Positions 13,212 to 26,257 of a stretch of DNA of 64,000 bases are shown here, in pieces. The notes under the pieces are model-generated. The model was not told the DNA's origin, searched no databases, and saw nothing but the letters and a program-made list of their open reading frames with translations. The translations under genes and the position numbers were made by a program. Numbering within the stretch: the first letter of the stretch is position 1; each line of letters begins with the position of its first letter. This DNA is from Diprion similis (Eukaryota > Arthropoda > Insecta > Hymenoptera > Diprionidae): contig NC_060112.1 in NCBI RefSeq assembly GCF_021155765.1, positions 23,524,501 to 23,588,500 of the forward strand, in the 5' to 3' direction.

Positions 13212-13814
13212 GGGTGGCGCAAAAAAACCGACTATTTTTTTGTTTTTTAGTCTCGTGTGACAAAATGTTAGTTTTTGATGTTTTAAGAGCCCAAGGACAG
13301 TTCAAAAAAAATTTTTTAATAGGTCGCTGCACATTTTTTAAAACGTTAGAAATCGTCAAAAATCGAATTTATTTTTTTTTTTTAAATTTTTTCTCGTTAC
13401 GGTATAATTTTATAGACAAAAAAAAAAATAGGTTTCCGAAAGTTTCAGTTCAAAATTTGAATTTTGAAAGGTCGCTCATAATTTTTTTTCAATTTTTTGG
13501 TGCATTTCTTTAGATCTTTTCGAGCGACCTTTTAATATTCATATTCAAATTTCATAAATTTTTTTTCTTTAATTTAGTAAGAAAGAATCGAGAACAATAA
13601 ACCACGACATGAATTAATAATTAAACAAAATACTGAAAATATAATTTTTTTAATTTAATTTTTTGACCATTTTTGACATTTGAAAAAATTTGGAGGGACC
13701 TCTTAACATTTTTTTTTTAACTGTCCATTGCAGCGAGCTCTTAAAACATCAAAAACTAACATTTTGTCACACGAGACTAGGAAAAAAAAAATAGTCGGTT
13801 TTTTTACGCCACCC
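13212..13814. mobile_element. fold-back MITE, family 2, copy B
   Basis: A 603-bp copy of the element at 5479-6033. It has the same terminus, GGGTGGCGCAAAAAAACCGA, the same internal blocks (AAAATGTTAGTTTTTGATGT, AGATCTTTTCGAGCGACCTT), and the inverted right end GCCACCC followed by TA. The left flank is CA rather than TA, so one target base has changed or the boundary is eroded. It is slightly longer than copy A: its right arm keeps a segment (AACTGTCCATTG near 13720) that copy A lacks. Confidence 0.85.
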
Positions 13815-13815
13815 T

Positions 13816-16026
13816 AATGTACACATACATTGTATATACACACATACACCTATGTACAACATACTACGTACATACAATAGATACTTGAGACGCTTAAACG
13901 ATCGTGCATCTCTTATCTCACAGAGAGCTGCTGCATGCTCTGCGTGCAGCCATAGGATTCATTAATTTCAAATTAAGTCCTCATTCGATCCGCAGAGCCG
14001 GTCGTTTACTGCCGCTCAATTTTATTCCCGGTCTAATCTTCCAAGTTTCTTTCTCTTCACTGTACATATATATTTGTTTCGATTTTATTTATATTTTATT
14101 TTGTTGTTTTATTTTTCTATCCTCCCCCCCTCCACCCAACCCGCGTTTTGTCCTCAATTACATCTCTTCGTCTATAATAACTCGAAGAAAGTGAATTCAT
14201 CATTAACCAACACTTTCGTTTTTTCTTCTTCTTCTTCTTCTTCTTTAACTTCCGATGCAGCATGAATTGCGTGTTTTCATTCCCCTGTGCAGCTGTGTGT
14301 ACTAGATTATCTTTCCATTAAGGGGACTCTGTATCTCGGTAGTTTGTGTTCGTGAAATTTTTACTGATTGGAAAACATAGAAGAGATTCATGTTGGACAA
14401 TGTGTATACGTAATGTGCGGTTGATTCCCGAAACGAGATGCTGTTTTTTTTTTTTTTTTTTTTTTATTTTTTAAACATTCGCGAAAATCGAGTTTTAATC
14501 TATCGATCATAATCGGTGTAAGTAATCGAGATGATATTTTTTACTTGATAATCAACAGTCTTTGAGAATCTTTTTATAGTATTGAAAAATGGCGATTTAT
14601 TTTACCTTATTGTAAAAGGTATTTAAGTCTAATTTATATTCTTGGGAAAATAATCCATTCAAGCGAGAAATGCCTCGATTTATCGAAAAGTCAGAGATAC
14701 TGTGTGACTAATTGAAATCAGGCATCGACTGTATTATGACTTGAAACGTTACGACATGCGACAATCGGTTCGTCCTTCTGAAAAATGATGACTCGTCCGT
14801 TTCCGTTTTACTCTCACCAACGGTCGCGTTAGTAATCTATGTGAGAGATTGAAATGATTTTCAGAAAGCATATAATGATAATAATAACAATAATAATAAT
14901 AATAATCAACCTAAGTCTTTGCCGTTCGCTGATTTCCTATGAATTATGACAGTTGTCATGAAAAGTAAAAAAAAGTAACGATAATTCCGTCCTCCGAAAA
15001 ATAATCACCGACACGTGATCGATCGTCTCTCGCTTTCCAAAATTTTTTTCTACTTTTATTCTGGAATTCTCTCTACCTGCCAATTGAACGGAAAATATTC
15101 AAAAGAATTATTATACGCGCGTGCATATCTTTCTACATTTTCTAGGATCCTATTATAGATGTGTATAAAAAAAAAGAAGCCTACAAACCGTTTATTGTAG
15201 GTATAGGTAGATACGTAAACTCGAGAGAAAATTAATCTTTTGAAAAACGGTTTATATACAAAAGTCTCACATATATATATATATATATAAGCATGCTCAC
15301 GTGGTCCGGCGTCTTTCATCGCGCAGCGAATGTGTATTTTACCTTTTATATAAAGATATGTATACATATATACATTTATTTATGTATACAGGACTGTTTA
15401 TTTACGGTCCAAGATGATTTGTTTCCTTCCGCAAAGAAAAAATCTCAAATATATAGTTACATAAAAATTTCAATTTTTCCTACGTTGAAAATGTCTCTTT
15501 CGTACAGATTAGTTTTTCTATAAAGAAAAACAAATAAATAAATAAATGAATCAATAAATAAAAAAAGCAATAAACAACCAAGAAAAAAAAAAAAAAAGGC
15601 AAAAACGGATCGAATAAAAAAACAACAAAAAAACAATCAATTCGCGATACAAGAATGCGATAACATTTAGGAAGAAACGCGTTTTGCGTGCTCGTGCGGT
15701 TTTAATTCTTTTCTCTCTCTCTCTCTCTCTCTCTACCTCTCTTGTCTCATTTTAAACAAACCCGTTATTTTCACTGGCATACTTGACACATAAACACCAG
15801 TTGATGGGCATGGCATCGTAGGTATGCAGGTCTGCCCAGCGCGGTCACGGAAGTCGCGATTAGAATATTAATAAATATCCTCTACTTTGAGGTTTTGCTT
15901 TATTTTATTTATTTATTTATTTATTCATTCATTTTTCTTCTTTATAGGATAAGAAATTAACAATTTTCTCTTTCTCTCTCTGTCTTCACCACATGGATAA
16001 TTTTTCTCCGCAAGTATTACATCCGT

Positions 16027-16064
<38 letters not shown>

Positions 16065-16148
16065 GTGTCCATATGTTTACGTATGTGTGAAATGTATAAT
16101 ATACATACATATATATATATATATAGTTCTTTCTCCAACTTGTTACAG
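13816..16148. other. probable intron, noncoding
   Basis: No exon can be supported. There is poly-T at 14444-14464, an (ATA/ATA-like) tract at 14876-14904, (TA)n at 15270-15288, a CT-repeat at 15714-15733, and a long (TA)n at 16030-16061 just before the 16149 exon. Confidence 0.5.
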
Positions 16149-16346
16149 GTGGTTTTTAACGGTACGACGACAAACGAGTCTGACAGCTGCAACAGCGGTT
16201 CGAGCAGAGTGACAAACGGTGAGTCAGGCGTGTAATAATAACAAATACATTTCATAATGCGATAATCCCTCTTCATTCCTCCTGTGACCGCCTCCCATGC
16301 ATTCGTGCATCCTTGACAACAGCTACTGGATTTTATAACACAGGGA

Positions 16347-16378
<32 letters not shown>

Positions 16379-16882
16379 GTGTAGTATATTGTACAAGTGT
16401 TATTATTTAAGGCTCTTCTAATTTTCTTCAATTAAACAATTCAGGGCTGAACTGTATATATATATATTTATACATTTTATACATGTGTCGGGTTTAATTG
16501 TTTATGCCAGACGTCGCACGCACACGCTAAGCCTGCTTGTAAGAATCACGCAACGATAACAACCGATGTTCATTCATTCCTCTTCATTCCTTTTCATTCC
16601 TCTTCGTCCCTTAATTTCCTTCGTCGTCACCCTCTCTTCATCTCATTTTCCACACCAATTATATCAGACGACGCCGCCATTATATGTACAATAACACGTG
16701 TTCAACGCATTAAACGTTGTTGTTATTATTATTTTAACACAACGTACCGGAAGAATTCTATAAAACTTGTATTATTTCGATTTTCTTACCTTATTATTTC
16801 TTTGCAAATAATTACATCGTTTCGTTGATTTTCTAGATCAGGTAAAAATCAGAATCAAAATTTTTTACATTTACATCGGAAG

Positions 16883-16914
<32 letters not shown>

Positions 16915-19900
16915 CTTTCTCCTTCCGTTTCTTTTTTTCAAGGAGAAATTCCGTTACCTCCGATTCTCCGGCTAATTACGATACCGATGTTATAAAAATA
17001 AATGAAAAAAAAAAAAACAAAAAAAAAAAAAAACGAAAGGCGAAACGGTACAAATTTAATAATTTTTTTTTGATTTACGTTCAACATCAATTTTTACTAA
17101 AAAAAACTACGTACACGTTAAACACCTCTCGACCTATCGAGATCAATTGAATTCTACGAGTATAAATGAGAATCATTTAAAATTTCACTGTGGAATTATA
17201 CGTATTTAATAACGAAACGTTTTAATAAAACGGTAGAAAAAATAATAGCGGATCAAAGATCAAGTATAGGATCGATTTGAGTATATAAACATTTAAAAAG
17301 TGTCGGATAGAACATGTGTATCAGAGCTATACACTAAACGACGTTCCCGTGTGAAAGTTGGTATAAAATAAAGAAGAAAAAAAAATCAAAATAAAAAAAA
17401 AAAGGAGTAAAAGTTGAAAAAAAAATTTTCAAATTCTCAACGTACGCGTTTAAATTGTAGATGATTAAGATTGATTTATAAATTTGGCGTATGCTATATA
17501 TATATATATATAAAATTATTTTCAATATTTCGCGGTGCAGTTTGTTGCCTTTCACTCGCGGATAATACGAGCAATACTTGAAAATAATACGTACGTGAAT
17601 AACTCGCGCATGTGTTTAATTTGGTAATTAAGGTTCAGGTGGGGATTGACTAGAACGCAATTCGCGATTCTGACACGTTAATTGAATAAAACGTATAATT
17701 ACAAGCGGGATCTCGACGCGAAGATTGTCCTCTCTAATTATAAACTCATCACGTTTTAATGAAGACCGCGATCACTCGTGGCTCGTGTCCTGAGCCTCTG
17801 ACATATATTTTTTTTTTTTTATTTTTTATTTTTTTTTTATTAACAAACTTTTACATACATCGCGTTGCCGAAGACCGTTCATATTTCTCATCTTTTCTAT
17901 ACGTATGTACGTACGTATGTACCTGTACTGTAAAACCGTAGAAAAAAAAAAAAAGAAAACGGAAATAAAGAAAAAAAAATAACCAAAAAAAAAAAAAACC
18001 AATCACCGTTGCTTGATGAGAACGGGAATAAAAATTATACGATTTCGAGAAAGCACGTTTATAACATTGAAGGTAAAATATTATTCCTTCGTATTATAAT
18101 TACGCAGCTTGTACGCCTAATTTTCAGATTTATTTTTCTTCCATTTTCCAAAGCGAGACGCAAAAAACATCTTTTCTGCATCTGCTAATTTATAAGCGTT
18201 CGTATAAATGTACGGAAATTCGACGAGATAAAAATTTGCAAATTCGATTGTATATGATAATAAAAAAAAAATTCATTCCGGCTGTAGTTATATATACTTA
18301 TACACCTACTTTTACCGTATACATGTATATATGTATACATTTTTTTTTTTTGTCTATAAAATTATACCGTAACGAGAAAAAAAATGTAAAAAAAAAAAAA
18401 AATCGATTTTGATGATTTTTTACGTTTTAAAAAATTTGGAGCGACCTCTTAAAATTTTTTTTTTTGAGCTGTCCTATGGAGTGGGCTCTTAAAACATCAA
18501 AAACTAACATTTTGTCACACGAGACTCGAAAAAAAAAAATTGTCGGTTTCTTTGCGCCACCCTAATATATCTATATATATATATATATATGTATATAGTT
18601 CTTAATAATTAGTGACACTTTTTTCCTATTGAATTAATACCTGCAATGTAGCAAAAGGAATAATTTCTGTTGGAAAAATATTAAATATATGCGTTTGACG
18701 TTAATTCGATTCGTTTTTTTTCACTCTCGTTTTTTTTCTCCGTACTTCACAGCGGAGGAATTTCAAGGTACGCGTATAAAATTCTGCGTCTCAACGGCGG
18801 TAAGTCGAGCAGCAGCTGCAAAGTAATTATCACAGGATATATAAATATATATATATATATATATAGTATAAGGCCGAGCGATTTCGCGTTTGCGATCGTT
18901 ATTCACGGGGAATTGAATGTTGTTTTTTCTCATCGTTTTACGTAGATCGACGGATTTGCGGGATTCATTTACTCGGCGTCGCGTCGTCGGATCTCTAGGA
19001 GACGGAGAGGAGATTAGAAGCGCTTATAGGCACCCACACAGACAGACCTGCGGACGAACGAATTTCACTTTCATCTCGTAAACCTAAATTGCAGTATTTC
19101 TCTTTCCGTTCCCGAGTGGCGAGCACGTCTCTCGTCGTCTTCTCGTCGCAGCCACAATGACGTCAGGAAAGTCGATTCGCCATCGTCGCTGCTGCTGCAG
19201 CTCTGAGGCAATTATATAAAATGAAAACCTCCTCGTCGGTTCCAGCGGTCTCGATAGTTTTGTAATTCGATTATATTGCAATTACAATTCGCGCTCGGAA
19301 TTGCCAGAACCTCGTCTATCTCCTCGCTTTTCCCACTTCACCACAGATTTAAGACCATAAATTATTAAAACTCTCGCGGACAATGAGTTTCTCCAGTCTT
19401 TGCTTAAAAGGATATAAATCTATTTCTAATAATAGATTTTCAACGGTAAAAATTTGGACGTTCGTTTGTTTTAATTTTTTTTTTTTTCTTTTTGTGCTCA
19501 CCTTTTTTTCACCAACAAACAAAAATCGGTCAGAAAAAATTCAATCACACCTAGTCGTCAAATCTTTAATCCAAAAAACTATTCTAGTAGGCAAATACAT
19601 ATGGTACAGATAATTGACAAGATCATCGATCTAAAAATTCATAGATTACTTAAGTGGCAAAGTGGGCCCTTCAATAAAAAGTAATCATAAATTAAAGTTC
19701 AGAAAATTATTCGACTTTGACGAATTGTAAGTAAAGCACAATTTGAAACGTTTCGCGTTATAAGCTGTGCAATTACTCGAGTAAGTTATTTTATTTAATA
19801 AAAAGTTGAAGTAGTTAATTTTATCTATTTTTATTTAAAAAATTTCAAGGGGTTCACTTTGCCCCCCCCCCCCGCCCCGCCCCACCTACTTTTAATTAAT

Positions 19901-20267
19901 TATTACGTAATATAAAATTGCTCGATATACGTACAATTTAATTTCATAGAATGTTTCGAAAAATATTTTTATCGCCATCGAATCTTAAATCATCTTATAA
20001 TGCAGTTTTGCAAATATATATATATATATATATATATTTTTATATGTATAACGAGAACTCGTAGATGCAAAATGTAAAACAAGAAGCAGAAAGACGTTGC
20101 AGACAAGCGTTTTACGAGCCAGCATATAATAATCGCTTCTCCGTTAGTCGCGTTCGCTGTAGCTTTTAATGTATATTGCGAATATTTAACTGGTGCTCGA
20201 TGAACTTTACGACTTCATTATTCTTCTACTCGCTTCTTATAACGTGTTCAATATTCATTTCTCTTTC

Positions 20268-20299
<32 letters not shown>

Positions 20300-21482
20300 A
20301 CACAAGAAAAAACCCTCAATTATTCGTTGAGTTTCTCTCATTCTGCAAGTTGATTTATGACACGTATAAAGAATGTATCGTTTTATTATTCATTATACTT
20401 GATAGATTTTTATAAACAGTTGACAGTACTTTTCTAATTTTTTACAATCAAATCTGACGAAATACAATAAATTGAATTAAAGCAGAACAGTACTTAGATT
20501 ACTTTATGATATATATATATATATATATGAGTAAAGAAAGTTTGAAAGAAAAATTTCAACGAACGACCGTGTTTCGAGAGATGCAACTGCAGAGGAGCAG
20601 CTATCTGAGTATTGAGTTGATTACGATTTTCCCTGACAGTATAATATACGAGTTTAGACATCGTACGTTAACGGTTATGGTACAGACATTATAAAATTGC
20701 GTTTCGCTTCGTTGACTCGCGTGAATCTCATTAATTATCGTATAGAATGTCATGATTTACCGACTATTTCCTCCTTATATCTGTCAGTCTTCGTATTATC
20801 GATACACATAAGCATACATGCGTGATAATAAACAATCTTTGAGTTGCATGGATCTGTTGTGTCTTTGAAGAGCGTTCGAGTTATCATTTTTCGGAGAGCC
20901 TTCGAGTGCGCAATCAACCTTTCATCAGTCTCAGTATCGTGAAATGAGTATCTCTGTCGCTTATATATATATATATATATTTATTTATATAAGGCATTCC
21001 ACTTTCGATTTTATTTATTTTTAAGTACGGTGTAGAGGGTCGAAAAAAAAGTCTTTCCCTGAGTTCAAAGTTTTTTTTTTCATTACTGATTTGATTTCCA
21101 TTGTTATCAAAAACACAAAAACCCCGTTTGCTTTATGGTTTTTTTTTCTCGTGGACTCTTTTTTGAAGAAGAAAATTTTCAGATGAAAAGCGAAACGAGT
21201 AATCAAAAAGTCAGAACGATCGAATTGAACGTAAATTTCAATAATACTACAAATTTATGTTTTTTTACGGTTTTTTCTCACCAAATCAAACCAAAAAATC
21301 TAAAAAACAGTGAAAGATGTTTTTTTTACATTACACCATACCGAAAAATAATAAAAATTCGTTCCAATATATTCTTCCTACAAACGTAGAAATTGAAAGG
21401 GTTTCATTTTCTAGGCACAGTGAATTCGCCGAATAAAAAAATCCATAGAAGAAGAATAATTTATAAGTTTAAATTGAATATG

Positions 21483-21514
<32 letters not shown>

Positions 21515-24500
21515 ACATAATTTTTTAATCCTTTTGTAATATTATAGAAACTTTGCACACATTATAAATACATTTGTCGAAGAAATGTATTATTAAATTG
21601 CGTTGGAAAACTTGGAAACGATTCAAATCAATTCTCCACACGTTCTAATAGATATTACTTTTTCATATCTTCTACCGCATGCATAAGCAAATTCATTTCA
21701 TATATATCTTGTAAAGTTTGCGGTCTTTCACAATTCTCGGTAAATTTATTTCTCATCAGAACATAAAAATCTTCGATCTCTTTATTGTGGAAAAATCTAT
21801 AAGACATTCCGACGTACGATGCATCGTTTTTTCATTAAGAAATCTGCGTACGTTGTAAACATTTTAAATTGACAATCAGTCAAACTCTCTCTCTCTCTCT
21901 CTCTCTCTATTTTTCTTTTCCATTCTCTCCCTTTCTCTTTCTCGACGTTTTCGCTGCGAACAGAGATTTCCCAGGATTGTTTTCGCCTGATTTTCTCTCT
22001 CCGTGCGGAGTATCAAAAGTTTGCGTGTGTGTGTGCGTGTGTTTCGCATCGTACAAATGTGTGCGTATCGACTGCGTAGCTACGTATTCTACATTAACGG
22101 TGTAGGATACAGCTGAACGACTAGGTGAACCCGGGGAAAGTGTATAAACTCGTTATAAAAACTGCACCGCATCGTAAATTGAACCGTGCTAAAACTTTGC
22201 ATGGGTAAAAGATATTTTCGGATGATCGATAATATTTGCATTCTGTATCCTACATTTTAATTAAGCTATTCAATTTTTGCATTTTCGTATATATAACGCA
22301 CGCAGTATTATAAATGTATATAAACATAATTAAACCATCTAACTGGTTAATATTTTGGAATTGTTAAAATTAGCAAAAGTTTAAATATATAATGAGAATA
22401 AATATAATTACAATGCACACAAAATGATTGTATGAAATTTTATACTGTATTATATTAGTATCAATATTTATTGCTTAATCATTACTACTTAATTATGAAA
22501 TAGTACTTACGGTTCATGGGAATTATGATAACAATAATAATAATATAAAACAGTGAAATGGGACAAGATAAGAAGAGGAATTATATTATATTATATTATA
22601 TTATATTATATTATATTATATTATATTATATTATATTATAGGCACAGAGAATGTTAGTATCGTGAAATTAGCCGACATGTTCCCGTAGCATCGTAAAAGA
22701 GTCGGTATAACCCAAAGCCTGTTGAAGATATAACATAATTAATGGTATAAAAACGATTTCATGCTGGTTGCAAGCAGCGTTTTACGATTCAAATCGTCTC
22801 TTTTTCTTTTCTTTTCTTTTCTTTTCTTATTAAACATTTATATATATATATATATTCAAAGCAATAATTAGACCAAATATTATATTTACTTTCTTTGAAT
22901 AAGTATTGAACATTGAAATTAATACGATAAATTATTTTATAAATCGTCTATGTTACAGTTTTATAGTTAAGTAGTGTCTTTCAAATTTTATTATTTTCTC
23001 TGACGATATCGTTCGTTAACCCTGAAAGAAAATAAAAAATTAATGACAACAAAACCAAAAAAAAAAAAAAAAAAAAAAAAAAAACCGTCCCTCATTCAAA
23101 GATCGACGAAATGCAACCAACGCGCTGCACGAAGTGATTGTTGCACGGGTTTAGAAAGTGGGTGCATAAATTAGCGATACAGCGACGCCTAAACGGAAGC
23201 CTCAATTACGGTACTACACCCCCATGAAATGGGTATGGTGACATTGATGACGATACGACGGCCGGTGGTCCAAGCTTGGTAATTTACCCACGCCAATATA
23301 TATCGCCCCGAGATACGGGATGTAATTTGATCAATTGAAGTGGAGAATTAAAGAAGGCTGTATAAAGTGTTCGTGTAAAAAAAGGAAAAAAGAAAGAAAG
23401 AAAGAACATTGAAAAAGAAATTAGTAATATTTTTTTGGAAAGTATGTTGTATGTGTACACTGTGATTAAAATTTCTGTATGAAATTTTCTATAATGGATT
23501 GGAAGTTACATTCGCATACAGAGCAGTGAGTTTAACATACGTTTACTGTTTATTCAATTTACAAGTAGAATAAATTTATCAAACAATTTAGTAAACTCAA
23601 TTTACTTTTTTCTGTTTTTACTATAAATTTTAGTAAAATGAAAATTTTTATTATTGTAAGTTCGAGACAAATTTAATGCATAGTAATTTACGTCGTTGCA
23701 CCGAATATCTAAATTCTTAATCTGATTTCGTAAATTGACGACTGTTTTGTACAGTAAATGTGTAGTAAATTCACAATCATTTTTAACAGTGTGTCAGCAA
23801 TATAGGTATATATATATATGTATATCTATATCCCGCAAAAAGTAGCAGATAAGAATATCCCTCTACTTTGAACCCGATTATGACTTTTTTTTTTAAAAAA
23901 GATATTTTTTTTTTCTTTTGTTTTTTGCTATCGTAATAATCTTGACATAATTTCCTTCTTCTCAGTGCAGTTGACCGGTAGATATTTAAACGCCATGATA
24001 TAACGACGATTCGAATGCCAGCACAGCTGGACACAGATTCTGCTTGCGGTTTTTTTGTTCATATTATACCGCAGAGCTTTCACCCTCATTATCCACGGGA
24101 TTTTCTGCTTCGTCGAAAAAGCACCGATTCAAAGCTCTTAACTCGTTTGTATGAAGAAATTTTTTTTATTTTCTTATTTTTTTTGTTTTAAAAATTTTAA
24201 TCGTCGAATTCATCACTGCAAGCTTTTAAAATCTTATAGGAAATTTATATCGTTATAACTACTTATAAACGTTAAATACTGCGAGAGATATTTTCAATTT
24301 TTTTTTCGAAACTCAAATTTTAGAGCAACGCGTAAGAATTTAAATTAATTACGTAACACACAGGTGTGTAAACAAAAATTTTAAAAGCGCGTGCGAAGAT
24401 AGCGAGTCGTTAATAAATATTTCCCGTCACGATGCGAATTACTTTCTGCTCTTTTCAAATTGTCGATAGTCGCGTTTGGCGGATTTCGTACAATATATGT

Positions 24501-26220
24501 ATACTCGGAGTCGTGATGTCAATTATAATAATTAATTTCAGAATCGAGTAAAGTCACGCGAAGTTGCATGTTTTGAAATATAGGCACACACACGACCTAT
24601 ATTATATTATTATCATCCCATGCTGCAGCTCCATCGATCGTTATTAATTATTTATTTCTCCAAAAATTTACTTACCGATTCAACACAAATCAGAACAATC
24701 GAGTTGGAATTCGTAAAGAGTTGACGCGTTTTTAGGAATAATCGTTATTTCGCAACTGATTCGGAACTGTCTAAAAGTGCTCGTTAAATCACCTATATGA
24801 ATAAAAACAAAATAAAAAATTTTCTGCAACCAACATAAAAATATGTATAACGTATAAATCTAAAAAAAAAATGGAAAAAAAATCTTTCCGTAGATTTATA
24901 CGTTATAAAATTTTGTTGATACGCCTTTTTGGTTCTGCAGATGTGTTATCAAATTTTACAAACGCAATTCTTTCAAAATCTTGGATTTTCCAGTAAACCC
25001 GGCGAATTGTAATATCTTTGTCAGTATTTTCTTATACTCACGTTAAATTTATAATACTAATTTCAGTGTAACGAAAAATCACGTTAATGCATGAACGTGT
25101 AGTAACGTACGTGAGTAAAATGCAGGAAATCTTCTATATTTTTTCAAACCTCTTTGAAGAAGTTTGGGAAAACCTTGCGTGTGAATTAATTCTCCTATTT
25201 CCTCGTACTCAGGTCCAAATTGTTCATCACGCTCCAAGGTTTGTCTCCAGCTATTATTAACCCCGTCCACATACCTGTTGGGGGCAAATAACACAATACA
25301 AAGGAGTAAAGTAAGCTGTTGGAAGACCGAAATAGAATGACCAAACCCTGAACTGGATGGGTTGGGTATCTGGAACGCGATCCAGAAATCCTGACCCAGT
25401 TTAACGCTCCCAATTCCGCTCTTTTTGACCTCTCATTTCCTACATTGAACGCGGTTTATCAAAGCCACTATGTGTGTAAGTAATAAAAAAGTGTAAGAAA
25501 AAAAAGGGTGTATCGTAAAGTCGCGGTCTGGTGATATGAAAAACTTGTTACATCTTTTTTCCTCTAACAAGTGTGTAAGTATAGGTGCCTGATATAATTG
25601 TCACGTGATATTATTACACGCGTATAATATATACATGCCTATAAAGTCTATCTCCTCTGTGTAACTCGTGATGTAAAATAAAGAAATAAAGAACGATGAT
25701 AATAATAATAAAAGTAATGACGAAAAAATAGGTACAATTTTTTTATACAAACAGCATGATTATATATTCGGTTTACCTTGACTTGCAGGGCAATAAGCTG
25801 ATCTGATTAGGGTACGCGAAGCCCTATCCGCGTGATAAATATATAGCCAAGTGTATATAGCTCTTTGATTCTGAGCTTTGGAGCTGAGCCGTGAGACGGC
25901 AAGTCGTCGTCCGAGTATATTTTACTTCAGTACTGTAAAATGTGCGAACAAGGAACGGTTAAATCGCGGATAGCGTATTTAGAGGGTATAATAAAACAAT
26001 CTGAAAGACTTCACTGTCGTACACACGATTTAAAATAATTAAACGAGCCGTTATTGTTATCTCGATAAAAAGAAAAAAAGGAATTCCTCCTCATTAGCGC
26101 GTTCCGAAAGACAGTTACATACATATATGTCGAATTTTCTACTTGTGTTTTACTCTAATATGTATGCACACATCGAATTTGCATCATAACACGTTTTATA
26201 CTAAACCTACCTATGTATAC

Positions 26221-26257
<37 letters not shown>

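Larger units (their letters stand above)
18768..25078. other. large intron of the FAM107-type gene
   Basis: No further host exon is supportable. A somewhat GC-richer, possibly regulatory patch at 18940-19300 includes a CRE-type palindrome TGACGTCA at 19158-19165. There is a poly-C run at 19864-19874, a CT tract at 21885-21908, a pentanucleotide array at 22581-22640, poly-A at 23059-23083, and many (TA)n runs. A tidy patch at 23096-23300 has fewer simple repeats, but I could not assign it. Confidence 0.5.

Noticed and set aside
18753..18799. 47-nt version of the microexon using the donor at 18800
   Set aside because: Leaves phase 0 and puts the FAM107 core exon out of frame; the 15-nt form keeps it in frame.
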